Both the position numbers and the translations under genes were made by a program. Shown piece after piece: positions 15,995-23,437 of a stretch of 35,479 nucleotides of DNA (positions are counted from its first letter, which is position 1; every line of letters starts with the position of its first letter). The DNA lies in NCBI GenBank assembly GCA_902489645.1, contig CABUAW010000024.1, forward strand, positions 1 to 35,479, read 5' to 3'. This stretch comes from an uncultured Lachnospiraceae bacterium. GTDB lineage: Bacteria; Bacillota; Clostridia; Lachnospirales; Lachnospiraceae. Under the pieces are notes generated by a model. That model saw only the letters and a program-made list of their open reading frames with translations. It was not told where the DNA came from and did no database searches.

Positions 15995-17187
15995 AGAATA
16001 CTGTTAAGATATTGATACCAGAAGGTCGCTTTGCCATATTCCGCCCATAAATTCCAGCGCGTATCCTCCGCGGCCATCAAAATATCCTCCCGTCCGGCAA
16101 AATAATCCCGATTGACTTCCACCGCAAAGCTTATCATGGCTTCTCTTATATCGTCCGATATATCTACGGATTCCAGTTCCTGCTGCACCTGCTTTTCTGT
16201 GCAGGCATCAAATCTTTGCCGAGCTTCCTCTTCATAGTCTGAAACGGAAGCCGCAAGACAGGAAATCTCCCGCGCTTCGTCCACATGGACAACCAAATAT
16301 TGAAGCGGCGATACCGTAAGACTGCCCAGTGCATAATCTGTCAGGCCGCTTTCTTCGGCCTGGTGCCATATATGCGAATGGCCGCTAAAATTTATTTCGA
16401 CGCCATTCGATGTGAGACATTCCAGCACCTCGTCCCTATTGCTCATAACAAAGCCTTCATAAAATAACCGGTTTTGCCTGACAATATTCTGATGCGTAAT
16501 GGTAATCACCTTCACACCATTTTCCTCGGCCTTTTTTAATTCCTTGGAAGCCCATTTCAACGTCTTACTGCCCAGTCCGCCCGGATTGGATTCCGTATTT
16601 GCATCCAGAAACAAAAGCCAGAAATCGTCCGACAATCCGTACACATAGCTAAAAGAATTTTTATCACGCGCCAAAGCGTCATTATATCCGAATTCACCGC
16701 AGATTTCCTGAAAATCTTTCTGGGAAATATTCTTTACGGTCTCGGCTTCTTCTCCCTGAAAGCTGCTGGCATAGGGATAGAGAATATCGTGATTGCCCGG
16801 GATGACTAATACGGGAATCCCCGCCGCCTGAACCTGTTCCAGCAAAGCGGCCATTTCCTCCAGGCTCTGCCGTTCACCGTTAAATGTTAAATCACCTGCA
16901 AATATCAATGCATCCGGCTTTTCTTTTATGGCCTCTGAAATATAGCTTTCCATAATTTGCGGCGAATATTCGGTGATTTTGCCATCGCCATTTTCCATAA
17001 GGCTCATAAACAGTGGGCCCTCGTCATTTAACTTTGGCGACAGGTAGTGGACATCCGATGCTATCCATAAATTCAACGGTGTCCCCGATGGCAGCAATGC
17101 CTTTTTCTCCTGTTCCTCCGCTGCACATCCGACAACAAAAAAGCTGCTCATGATAATCAATAACAGAACATAATGTTTAATTTTCAT
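15985..17187 (-). CDS. Secreted lipoprotein metallophosphoesterase
   Basis: This 400-residue protein has a lipoprotein signal peptide (FFVVGCA, lipidated Cys about 21) and a calcineurin-like phosphoesterase domain: SDVHYL, FAGDLTFNGE, IPGNHD, THQN and FSGHSHIW supply the two-metal ligands. The C-terminal 100 residues are mostly helical. It would act outside the membrane on an unknown phosphomonoester or diester. Its ATG overlaps the stop of the flavin-type gene as TAATG with no ribosome site of its own, so the two are coupled. It shares the promoter carrying two Rrf2-type sites. Confidence 0.9.
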   Translation of the reverse strand: MKIKHYVLLLIIMSSFFVVGCAAEEQEKKALLPSGTPLNLWIASDVHYLSPKLNDEGPLFMSLMENGDGKITEYSPQIMESYISEAIKEKPDALIFAGDLTFNGERQSLEEMAALLEQVQAAGIPVLVIPGNHDILYPYASSFQGEEAETVKNISQKDFQEICGEFGYNDALARDKNSFSYVYGLSDDFWLLFLDANTESNPGGLGSKTLKWASKELKKAEENGVKVITITHQNIVRQNRLFYEGFVMSNRDEVLECLTSNGVEINFSGHSHIWHQAEESGLTDYALGSLTVSPLQYLVVHVDEAREISCLAASVSDYEEEARQRFDACTEKQVQQELESVDISDDIREAMISFAVEVNRDYFAGREDILMAAEDTRWNLWAEYGKATFWYQYLNSILKV

Positions 17188-17582
17188 TAAAATTCATATG
17201 GTGGGTTTCCGGAAAAATCTGCAATCGCTCCATGCGCATCTTTCACATAAAATACTTCGAAAATCGGATTATCTGCCGTCTGATACTGACCCTTTACGAT
17301 TGGATTGCCCATGGCCCCTTCTTTAACAGCCATATTGTTTTCAAAAACGGCAGTTCCATGAATACGAATCCAGGCATATTCAGGGCTTGATACGCACACT
17401 TCAATTTCCGGATTTGCCTGCATATCTTTATACACATCTTTTGTGCTGTTTGTGCAGAACCACAATTTGCCTTCCTGTTCAAAAAGGAACATAAACGGAC
17501 GAACCTTCGCCTTATTGTCACGGCCTACGGTTGCCAAATACTGTACTGGGTTTGCCTGCAAAAATTCTACGACTTTCTTCAT
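17187..17582 (-). CDS. Pyridoxamine 5'-phosphate oxidase-fold FMN-binding protein
   Basis: This 131-residue single-domain split-barrel protein has YLATVGRDNKAKVRPFMF near the N terminus and KLWFCTNSTKDVYKDMQANP, the usual core of small PNPOx-like flavin proteins. ATG 17582 has GGAGG about 8 bp upstream. Small members of this family bind FMN or F420/haem and often act as reductases or stress proteins; the exact activity cannot be assigned. It is the first gene of a two-gene operon with the phosphoesterase, transcribed from a promoter flanked by two TGTAA-N9-TTACA sites. Confidence 0.85.
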   Translation of the reverse strand: MKKVVEFLQANPVQYLATVGRDNKAKVRPFMFLFEQEGKLWFCTNSTKDVYKDMQANPEIEVCVSSPEYAWIRIHGTAVFENNMAVKEGAMGNPIVKGQYQTADNPIFEVFYVKDAHGAIADFSGNPPYEF

Positions 17583-17612
17583 GATAAATACCTCCATTGA
17601 TTATGTTTTTAA

Positions 17613-17631
17613 TGTAATCATTATTATTACA
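17613..17631. promoter_or_regulatory. Rrf2-type operator, site 2
   Basis: TGTAA (17613-17617), 9 bp, TTACA (17627-17631), just downstream of the expected start point of the flavin-type operon. A flanking A and T extend each arm (ATGTAA/TTACAT). Confidence 0.65.
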
Positions 17632-17643
17632 TCTTGTGGCTAT

Positions 17644-17672
17644 ATAGTATCATGTTCTTGTTGTAATGTCAA
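17644..17672 (-). promoter_or_regulatory. Sigma-A promoter of the flavin-type/phosphoesterase operon
   Basis: On the minus strand TTGACA (17667-17672), 17 bp, TACTAT (17644-17649). The -35 box is inside operator site 3, as in the Rrf2 promoter. Confidence 0.75.
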
Positions 17673-17680
17673 TAGTTACA
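17662..17680. promoter_or_regulatory. Rrf2-type operator, site 3
   Basis: TGTAA (17662-17666), spacer beginning TGTCAAT, TTACA (17676-17680). Core, spacer length and the TGTCAAT start are the same as in site 1 at the Rrf2 promoter. Confidence 0.7.
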
Positions 17681-17712
17681 TCTTGTTTTTTTATTTTTCT
17701 TCCGGATTTAAA

Positions 17713-17741
17713 TTGACTCTTTTTATATAATGTTATATAAT
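17713..17741 (+). promoter_or_regulatory. Sigma-A promoter of the deglycase gene
   Basis: TTGACT (17713-17718), 17 bp, TATAAT (17736-17741). The -10 box lies within a tandem repeat that is nearly identical at the kinase operon promoter. Confidence 0.8.
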
Positions 17742-17752
17742 GTTATATAATA
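17723..17752. promoter_or_regulatory. Three 10-bp direct repeats, probable GntR (FrlR-type) operator
   Basis: TTATATAATG occurs at 17723, 17733 and, with a final A, at 17743. The 21-bp part 17730-17750 (two ATGTTATAT units, period 10) matches 24306-24326 on the minus strand at 20 of 21 bases. In both places the -10 box begins 6 bp into the element. Confidence 0.7.
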
Positions 17753-17782
17753 AATAATAACCTATTTTGAAGGAGGATTCCC

Positions 17783-18751
17783 ATGAACGTAAAAGAAATT
17801 GTTTCTGCAATCAAAGCAGACAAACCTGAAATCGCTTCTGTTTATTTTGTTGGCTGCGGCGCCTCCCAGGCCGATTTATATCCGGGAAAATATTTTCTTG
17901 ATAGCAATGCAAAAAAATTGCGCGCCAGCCTTCACACTGCCAATGAATTTTACTATTCAACACCGGCCGGCGTAGGTCCTGATGCCATTGTCGTTACCTG
18001 TTCTTTAAGCGGCGGCACACCGGAAACCGTAGCGGCTACAAAAAAAGCGATGGCGCTTGGCGCCGAGGTTATCGCAGTGACCATTGATGCAGATTCTCCG
18101 CTGGCCAATGCCGCAAAATATCAGATTATTCACGGCTTTGCCAGGGATTATGCCGCAAAAATGGAAAAAATGACAAACGTACTTGCGTTAGCCTGTGAAA
18201 TCCTGAATACCTACGAAGGTTATTCTCTCTATGACGATATGCAGGACGGTTTTGCTAAGATTTACGATTTAATTAATGAATCTATGAAAACATTACTTCC
18301 ACGGGCGCAGGCTTTTGGAAAAGCCTACAAAGACATGCCAATGCTGTATGTCATGAGTTCGGGCGCAACGGCCATGGTTGCTTATTCCTTCTCCATGTTC
18401 TTAATGATGGAAATGCAGTGGGTCGCTTCCAGTTCCTTTAACTGCGGTGAATTCTTCCACGGACCATTTGAGATGGCTGAAAAGGATGTTCCTTATTTAT
18501 TATTGATGAATGACGGACCGACCCGTCCGATGGACGCAAGAGCTATGACATTTTTACAGAGATTTGATACCCAGTTGACAGTTGTCGATGCCAAGGATTT
18601 CGGACTCTCTTCTGTTATCAAATCCTCCGTTGTCGAATATTTCAATCCGATTTTACTGTGCGGTGTTCTCCGTATGTACGCCGAACAGCTTGCCCAGGAA
18701 AGGAATCACCCGCTCACCATGAGAAGATATATGTGGAAGCTTGAATATTAA
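17783..18751 (+). CDS. frlB: SIS-domain fructosamine-6-phosphate deglycase (FrlB-type)
   Basis: This 322-residue sugar isomerase-domain protein would split fructoselysine 6-phosphate (or a related Amadori phosphate) into glucose 6-phosphate and the amino acid. Two SIS domains are visible: CGASQADLYPGKYF with TCSLSGGTPETV in the first, and YVMSSGATAMVAYSF with CGEFFHGPFEM in the second, where Glu and His are the expected catalytic residues. AAGGAGG lies 6 bp before the ATG. It is monocistronic, with a strong terminator after it. The kinase at 23438-24247 and the GntR gene at 18851-19561 support the pathway. The exact amino-acid moiety is not determined. Confidence 0.82.
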   Translation: MNVKEIVSAIKADKPEIASVYFVGCGASQADLYPGKYFLDSNAKKLRASLHTANEFYYSTPAGVGPDAIVVTCSLSGGTPETVAATKKAMALGAEVIAVTIDADSPLANAAKYQIIHGFARDYAAKMEKMTNVLALACEILNTYEGYSLYDDMQDGFAKIYDLINESMKTLLPRAQAFGKAYKDMPMLYVMSSGATAMVAYSFSMFLMMEMQWVASSSFNCGEFFHGPFEMAEKDVPYLLLMNDGPTRPMDARAMTFLQRFDTQLTVVDAKDFGLSSVIKSSVVEYFNPILLCGVLRMYAEQLAQERNHPLTMRRYMWKLEY

Positions 18752-18780
18752 TCGGATAATTTCTCTTCTTTAACTTAACA

Positions 18781-18833
18781 CCGGCCGCCGGAAATACTTT
18801 ACAAAAAGCATCTTCCGGCGGCCGGCCGTTTTT
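18781..18833 (+). terminator. Strong intrinsic terminator of the deglycase gene
   Basis: Perfect 13-bp GC-rich arms CCGGCCGCCGGAA (18781-18793) and TTCCGGCGGCCGG (18813-18825), loop of 19, then CCGTTTTT. It lies 30 bp after the deglycase stop and separates it from the convergent GntR gene. Confidence 0.9.
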
Positions 18834-18850
18834 CTCATGAGGATATTCTA

Positions 18851-19561
18851 TTACATCATAATCGTCAGCGTATATCTGTCCGCATTAATCAACAATTTGC
18901 TGCACAAAATCTCTTCGCCCTTTTCATTCATAACAACATCATAGTGAAGCAAAAGCGGTTGTCCGGCAGTGACTTCCAAAAGCTCCGCTTCATGTTCCGT
19001 GGCATAGCATATGCCTACTTCCTTTGTCGCATGGGCAATCTCCGTTCCATGGCTCCGCAAAATAGCATATATGGAACCATTCAGATTTTCTTCCGTAATA
19101 TAACCATATTTCGATGGAAGACACGTCTCCTCCAACATGACGACTTTGCCGTCATTTTTTCGCAAACGCACAATACGAAGAATAATTTCATCTTTCTGGA
19201 GCTTTAATTTTCTTGCCACCTTTGCACTGGCCTTTCCCCACTCCACCGCAAGAATTTCCGCCGATGCTTTCTTCCCTTCGGCTTCGCACATCTCGGTGAA
19301 GCTGAGTATTTTATTTTTCATCACACGATTTAACTTATTTGTTGTCACAAAAGTTCCGATTCCCTGCTTTTTTGTCACATAACCATTTTCTGCCAGAACG
19401 TTGATTGCCTTTCGCACCGTAATTCGGCTTACATGATAGTTTTCCCCCAGCTCAGCTTCCGTCATAAGCTTGTCCGAATCCTGCAGTTCTCCGCTCAATA
19501 TTTGCTCTTTAATCGTATCCGCCAACTGTTGATACATCGGGACTATTGAATTCTTGTTCAT
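18851..19561 (-). CDS. GntR/HutC family regulator of the Amadori-product locus (FrlR-type)
   Basis: This 236-residue regulator has an N-terminal winged helix (TEAELGENYHVSRITVRKAI, then KKQGIGTFV as the wing, about 30-75) and a UTRA ligand-binding domain (about 90-235). ATG 19561 follows AAAGGTGG. In Bacillus the HutC-type FrlR represses the frl genes and responds to the phosphorylated Amadori compound. Here the gene sits between the deglycase and the transporter operon, and tandem ATGTTATAT elements at both flanking promoters are its likely targets. Naming it FrlR rests on context. Confidence 0.83.
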   Translation of the reverse strand: MNKNSIVPMYQQLADTIKEQILSGELQDSDKLMTEAELGENYHVSRITVRKAINVLAENGYVTKKQGIGTFVTTNKLNRVMKNKILSFTEMCEAEGKKASAEILAVEWGKASAKVARKLKLQKDEIILRIVRLRKNDGKVVMLEETCLPSKYGYITEENLNGSIYAILRSHGTEIAHATKEVGICYATEHEAELLEVTAGQPLLLHYDVVMNEKGEEILCSKLLINADRYTLTIMM

Positions 19562-19608
19562 GTTTTTCCACCTTTATTTTCTATTTGCTCCCCGTTCTTA
19601 GCGTCGAT

Positions 19609-19654
19609 AAAAAACAGGACGCATATAACGATATTATATCATCTTATGCGTCCT
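19609..19654 (-). terminator. Intrinsic terminator of the transporter operon; loop holds a possible promoter
   Basis: Perfect 10-bp arms AGGACGCATA (19616-19625) and TATGCGTCCT (19645-19654). On the minus strand the stem is followed by G and six T. It lies 25 bp after the binding-protein stop. The 19-base loop holds TATAAT (19633-19638) and an AT-rich ATATAACGATATTATAT, which may serve as -10 and operator of the GntR gene. Confidence 0.8.
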
Positions 19655-19679
19655 AAATCTACCAGATTCCGTTTAACTT

Positions 19680-20624
19680 TTATTCTTCTACGATGAAGTC
19701 AGACAGAGCAGTTTCATCCAACTGAGCCGCCGCATCGGACTGCATTTGAGCCCACAGACCTTCTTCTGTGATATCGGCAAAGAACTGGCTTGCCCAGTCT
19801 GCAAAATCTTCATTGCCATAAGCCATGCAAAGACCGCAGCCTTTATCAAACTCATCCGTAGGTTCCCATGTCAGGCTGTCAACAACGGCCAAATCCGGAT
19901 TTGCTGCCACGGACATTGCCGCAGATACGGCGTTCATACAAGCCAAATCAGATTTTCCATTCTTTACAGCAAGGAGCAAATCGGAAACCAGACCTAACTC
20001 CTGAATTTCTGCATCCGGATACAAATGCTGTGTCATTGTGATGTCGATGGAGCCCATCTGTCCGGCAACAGTAACGCCTTCCAGAGTTCCGGTAAATCTT
20101 TCATCATCCACATTTTCTTTCAGAGCAACATAACATTCATTGGATTTATGGTATACATCTGTAAATAACCATGTCTGTTTGCGTTCATCTGTAGGACTCA
20201 GACGTGTCACAAAATGCACCTGGTCCGCCTGTAATGCAGACATACATCCGGTAAAATCACTCTCGTAAAATTCTACGGTAATCTCACGTCCTAAATATTC
20301 ACTCAGACGGTCTGCCATTTCATACATACCGGCTACTTCGAAACCTGCCAGAACGTCTTTTCCATCTTCTACCGTATGGAAACAGAACGTCGGGTCATTT
20401 CCAATAATACCTACTTTCAACACGCCATTTTCAACCAAATCGGCAAAAATCGGTCCATATTCACCATCGGCTGTTGTCTCTGCTGCCGCTTCTGTCGTCG
20501 TTTCAGTTGTCTCATCGGCTGCGGCCGTCGTTGTTGTGCTGCTTGAACCACTGGAACAGGCGGCCAGGGACATTGCCATAGCTCCGGCCAGCAATAAAGC
20601 TGCAACTTTCTTAATTTTTTTCAT
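19680..20624 (-). CDS. Polar amino acid-type ABC substrate-binding lipoprotein
   Basis: This 314-residue family 3 solute-binding protein has a lipoprotein signal (MSLAACSS, Cys about 23) and a Ser/Thr/Ala/Glu-rich linker of about 30 residues, then the binding domain (LKVGIIGNDPTFCFH, AGFEVAGMYEMADRLSEYLG). Unlike common members it has several cysteines. AGGAG precedes the ATG by 9 bp. It is the last gene of the operon, with a UUCG hairpin upstream and a terminator downstream, a usual way to raise binding-protein levels. With the kinase and deglycase the ligand is probably fructoselysine or another glycated amino acid. Confidence 0.88.
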   Translation of the reverse strand: MKKIKKVAALLLAGAMAMSLAACSSGSSSTTTTAAADETTETTTEAAAETTADGEYGPIFADLVENGVLKVGIIGNDPTFCFHTVEDGKDVLAGFEVAGMYEMADRLSEYLGREITVEFYESDFTGCMSALQADQVHFVTRLSPTDERKQTWLFTDVYHKSNECYVALKENVDDERFTGTLEGVTVAGQMGSIDITMTQHLYPDAEIQELGLVSDLLLAVKNGKSDLACMNAVSAAMSVAANPDLAVVDSLTWEPTDEFDKGCGLCMAYGNEDFADWASQFFADITEEGLWAQMQSDAAAQLDETALSDFIVEE

Positions 20625-20651
20625 ACTCTCTTCTCCTTTTGTTTTTATTTA

Positions 20652-20667
20652 TAAGCCCGAAGGCTTA
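20652..20667 (-). other. Intercistronic UUCG hairpin
   Basis: On the minus strand TAAGCC-TTCG-GGCTTA gives a 6-bp stem with a very stable tetraloop between the ATPase and binding-protein genes. No T run follows. It may protect the downstream binding-protein mRNA. Confidence 0.5.
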
Positions 20668-20687
20668 CAGTTTCTTAATGAACAACT

Positions 20688-21437
20688 TTACAGCATCTTA
20701 CTTAAGAAATCCTTCGTTCTCTGATGCTGAGGATTCAGGATGATATCTTTCGGTTTTCCTTCCTCCACAATATATCCGCCATCCATGAATACGACGCGGT
20801 CTCCAACTTCACGGGCAAATCCCATTTCATGGGTTACAACCACCATCGTCATTCCCTGTTCGGCCAACTGACGCATAATCTGAAGAACCTCGCCAACCAT
20901 TTCCGGGTCCAGAGCCGAGGTCGCTTCATCAAACAAAATAACCTCCGGTTCCATAGCCAACGTCCGCGCAATCGCTACACGCTGCTTCTGTCTGCCGGAT
21001 AACTGGGACGGATAGGAATCAGCCTTGTCCTCCAGACCAACACTTTTTAAAAGTTCCATGGCTTTCTGTTCGGCCTTATCCTTTGGCACCTTCTTAACCC
21101 GTCTTGGGCCAATAGTGACATTGTCAAGAACGCTCAAATTTTCAAACAGATTGAATAGCTGAAATACCATACCGAATTTTTCCCGGTATTTATCCAGTTT
21201 CATATCTTTTCTTAAAATGGATTCACCATGAAACAGAATATCTCCATCCGTAGGCTTTTCCAAAAGATTCAAACATCTTAAAAATGTTGATTTTCCGGAG
21301 CCGGACGGCCCAATGACAACGACAACTTCTCCGCGGTCAATCTCCATGTCCACACCCTTTAAAACCTCGAGACTGCCAAAATTTTTCTTTAATTGTTTTA
21401 CCTGAATAACAACATCTTTTCCATCAGTCATGTGCAT
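20688..21437 (-). CDS. Polar amino acid-type ABC transporter ATPase with altered signature (LSGRQ)
   Basis: This roughly 249-residue ATPase has Walker A GPSGSGKST, Q-loop MVFQLFNLFENL, Walker B VILFDEATSALD and the H-loop VVTHEM. The signature reads LSGRQKQRV, with Arg replacing the second Gly of LSGGQ (codon AGA), a position where substitution usually impairs ATP hydrolysis. ATG 21437 (AGGAGG 4 bp upstream) or ATG 21431 (10 bp) are both possible; each overlaps the permease stop. It would energise the permease encoded upstream. The change could be tolerated in this lineage, a loss of function or a sequence error. Confidence 0.88.
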   Translation of the reverse strand: MHMTDGKDVVIQVKQLKKNFGSLEVLKGVDMEIDRGEVVVVIGPSGSGKSTFLRCLNLLEKPTDGDILFHGESILRKDMKLDKYREKFGMVFQLFNLFENLSVLDNVTIGPRRVKKVPKDKAEQKAMELLKSVGLEDKADSYPSQLSGRQKQRVAIARTLAMEPEVILFDEATSALDPEMVGEVLQIMRQLAEQGMTMVVVTHEMGFAREVGDRVVFMDGGYIVEEGKPKDIILNPQHQRTKDFLSKML

Positions 21438-22077
21438 GCAGCCTCCTCTCCAGTATACCAATCAGCTTTTTCAAAATATATGTAATGATAAAGTAAATAA
21501 CGGCGGTGACAATCAATGGTTCAAATGCCAGGAAGGTATTCGCTCTGACTGAGTTTGACGTATATGTCAGTTCGTGAAGGGCTATGACAGATACGATGGA
21601 TGTTTCTTTAATCAATAAGATAAACTCATTACATAATGAAGGTAAAACATTTTTTATCGCCTGAGGAACGATAATATAAAAATTCGCCTGCATCTTTGAC
21701 ATGCCTATACACCTGGCGGCCTCCATCTGTCCCTTGTTTACCGCCTGCATACCGGCTCTCGTATGTTCCGCAATATAAACAGAGCTGTTTACCGTCAGTG
21801 ACACAACGGCCGCCCAAAACTGAGGCAAAGTCGTTGCAATACCATAATAAACAATAAATATCTGTACCATGACCGGAACGCCACGAATGAAATTAATCCA
21901 ACCATCGATAATCGGGCTGATAATCTTATAATTCTGTACACGAATCATTCCCATCGCCACCCCGACAATCGTAGCAAGAATCAGCGTCCAGAACGCTAAC
22001 TCCAGCGTGACTTTCAGACCATCCGCATAATAAAACCAATATTTATTTAAAAAACTAAAATTCAAACCAAAAATCAT
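21424..22077 (-). CDS. Polar amino acid-type ABC transporter permease
   Basis: This 217-residue membrane protein of the HisMQ type has about five membrane segments and the cytoplasmic EAA loop (MEAARCIGMSKMQANFYIIV). GAGGGGG lies 8 bp before ATG 22077. Only one permease gene is present, so a homodimer is expected. It overlaps the ATPase gene and follows YjbQ by 55 bp. With the kinase upstream it most likely imports a glycated amino acid. Confidence 0.9.
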   Translation of the reverse strand: MIFGLNFSFLNKYWFYYADGLKVTLELAFWTLILATIVGVAMGMIRVQNYKIISPIIDGWINFIRGVPVMVQIFIVYYGIATTLPQFWAAVVSLTVNSSVYIAEHTRAGMQAVNKGQMEAARCIGMSKMQANFYIIVPQAIKNVLPSLCNEFILLIKETSIVSVIALHELTYTSNSVRANTFLAFEPLIVTAVIYFIITYILKKLIGILERRLHAHD

Positions 22078-22132
22078 TTAACTTCCCCCTCACCTTATGG
22101 CGGTCAGTTCATCTTCTCCTATGCGGGAATTT

Positions 22133-22561
22133 TTATTCTCCAATAACTTCGATAAAATATTTACGTATCTGCAGGCCGTCCAGCTCCACAAAGTAAATAT
22201 TCTGTTCACTGCCAGTCATCATCTTTCCGTCGATTACCGGGAAAAGGCAATGATTTCCGGCCAACATGGATTTTAAATGTCCGGGTGCATTGCCCGAACA
22301 GGTTCCGTAGGTAGGAAGCATATGTGTATGTACATACGGATAATCATTTGGCACCAGACGGTCCAACTGCATCTCAATATCCTTTTCTACGCACGGGAGC
22401 GCTTCATTGACCATAATCCCCGTCGTGGTATGTTTTGTAATCACAGCCACCAGGCCATTTTTGATGCCGCTCTCTTCCACAGCCTTCCGGACTTCATCCG
22501 TAATTTTAATCATCTCAAACTCTTTATGAGAAATCACCTGATTTTCTACAAGCTTAACCAT
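22133..22561 (-). CDS. YjbQ/UPF0047 family protein
   Basis: This 142-residue protein has the family pattern ITKHTTTGIMVNEALPCVEKD, HTHMLPTYGTCSGNAPGHLKS and GKMMTGSEQNIYFVELDG, including the conserved His residues. YjbQ of E. coli was reported to have weak thiamine-phosphate synthase activity; the true role is unclear. The gene starts 1 bp after the amidohydrolase stop, with GGAGG inside that gene's end, so it is co-translated within the kinase-transporter operon. Why it travels with Amadori catabolism is unknown; a damage-control or metal-dependent hydrolytic role is a guess. Confidence 0.88.
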   Translation of the reverse strand: MVKLVENQVISHKEFEMIKITDEVRKAVEESGIKNGLVAVITKHTTTGIMVNEALPCVEKDIEMQLDRLVPNDYPYVHTHMLPTYGTCSGNAPGHLKSMLAGNHCLFPVIDGKMMTGSEQNIYFVELDGLQIRKYFIEVIGE

Positions 22562-22562
22562 A

Positions 22563-23414
22563 TTAATCCTCCATTCCTAAGAAACGCATCGCATTTCCAC
22601 CTAAAACAGCATCCATAACGTCTTCCCGAAGCGGAAGATTTTTAATACCGGCCAGACTTCTTACATGACGAAATCTCGGGGTATTTGAGCCGAACATGAC
22701 CTTATCCTGGAAACAATTCTGCAGCCAGTTTAAATTCATGTTGACAGAAAACAGATGCTCATAATAATTTTTCGGAGAATCCATATAGACCATTGACGTA
22801 TCCGCATATACGTTTGGATATTTCATCAACATCATAATCGTTTCCTGCCACCACGGCCATCCCATATGGGCCAGGCAAAAACGCAGTTTTGGATAATCTA
22901 CCGCCACATCTTCAAACCGGATAGGCTCCGAATACTTGGCCGGTGTATTTGGCTCCCAACTATATCCCGCATGAAACATAATCGGTTTATTTTTCTCCTG
23001 ACATATTTTATAAATCGGAGCCAGAATCGGATTATCCGGATACATATGTAAGCGCGAGAGATTCAGTTTCAGTCCGGCCAGTTTCAGTTCATCAAAGGCT
23101 CTGACCAGTTCTTCTTCCGCATCCTCCCGTCTCGGGTCAATGCCGGCAAAGCCGATAAAATGCTCCGGGCTTCTGGCAACAATCTGCGCCATTTCGTCAT
23201 TGCTCACGATTGGACGTCCAACCTCCGTCGAATAATCCTCCGGTAAAAATACCGCTTTATCAATTTTGGCATCCTCCAACAGTGTCAGTTCAAAATCTAC
23301 CGGGGTAATTCCCGATTTAAATACTCCAAATTCCTGTCTACGGAACTGTAAATCCTCCGGATTCGCATTAATCTCATCAAGCAGTAATGGATGTGCATGA
23401 ATATCAATTACCAT
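22563..23414 (-). CDS. Amidohydrolase-2 type TIM-barrel protein with Asp-to-Asn change
   Basis: This 283-residue protein opens MVIDIHAHPLL with the HxH metal motif, followed by KLAGLKLNLSRLHMYPDNP, MFHAGYSW and FCLAHMGWPWW, the later metal His residues. The final catalytic Asp of the superfamily, normally in a GSDxPRF-type motif, reads MFGSNTPRF, that is Asn (codon AAT). AAAGGAG precedes ATG 23414. It lies between kinase and YjbQ in the operon. Substrate is unknown; cleavage or side-chain processing of a glycated compound is possible if it is active, and loss of the Asp may mean altered or no hydrolysis. Confidence 0.85.
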   Translation of the reverse strand: MVIDIHAHPLLLDEINANPEDLQFRRQEFGVFKSGITPVDFELTLLEDAKIDKAVFLPEDYSTEVGRPIVSNDEMAQIVARSPEHFIGFAGIDPRREDAEEELVRAFDELKLAGLKLNLSRLHMYPDNPILAPIYKICQEKNKPIMFHAGYSWEPNTPAKYSEPIRFEDVAVDYPKLRFCLAHMGWPWWQETIMMLMKYPNVYADTSMVYMDSPKNYYEHLFSVNMNLNWLQNCFQDKVMFGSNTPRFRHVRSLAGIKNLPLREDVMDAVLGGNAMRFLGMED

Positions 23415-23437
23415 ACTTATATACTCCTTTACATTTT

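Noticed and set aside
17723..17752. Three TTATATAATG repeats as a simple slippage microsatellite
   Set aside because: The near-identical element at the kinase promoter, at the same place relative to the -10 box, argues for a conserved operator.
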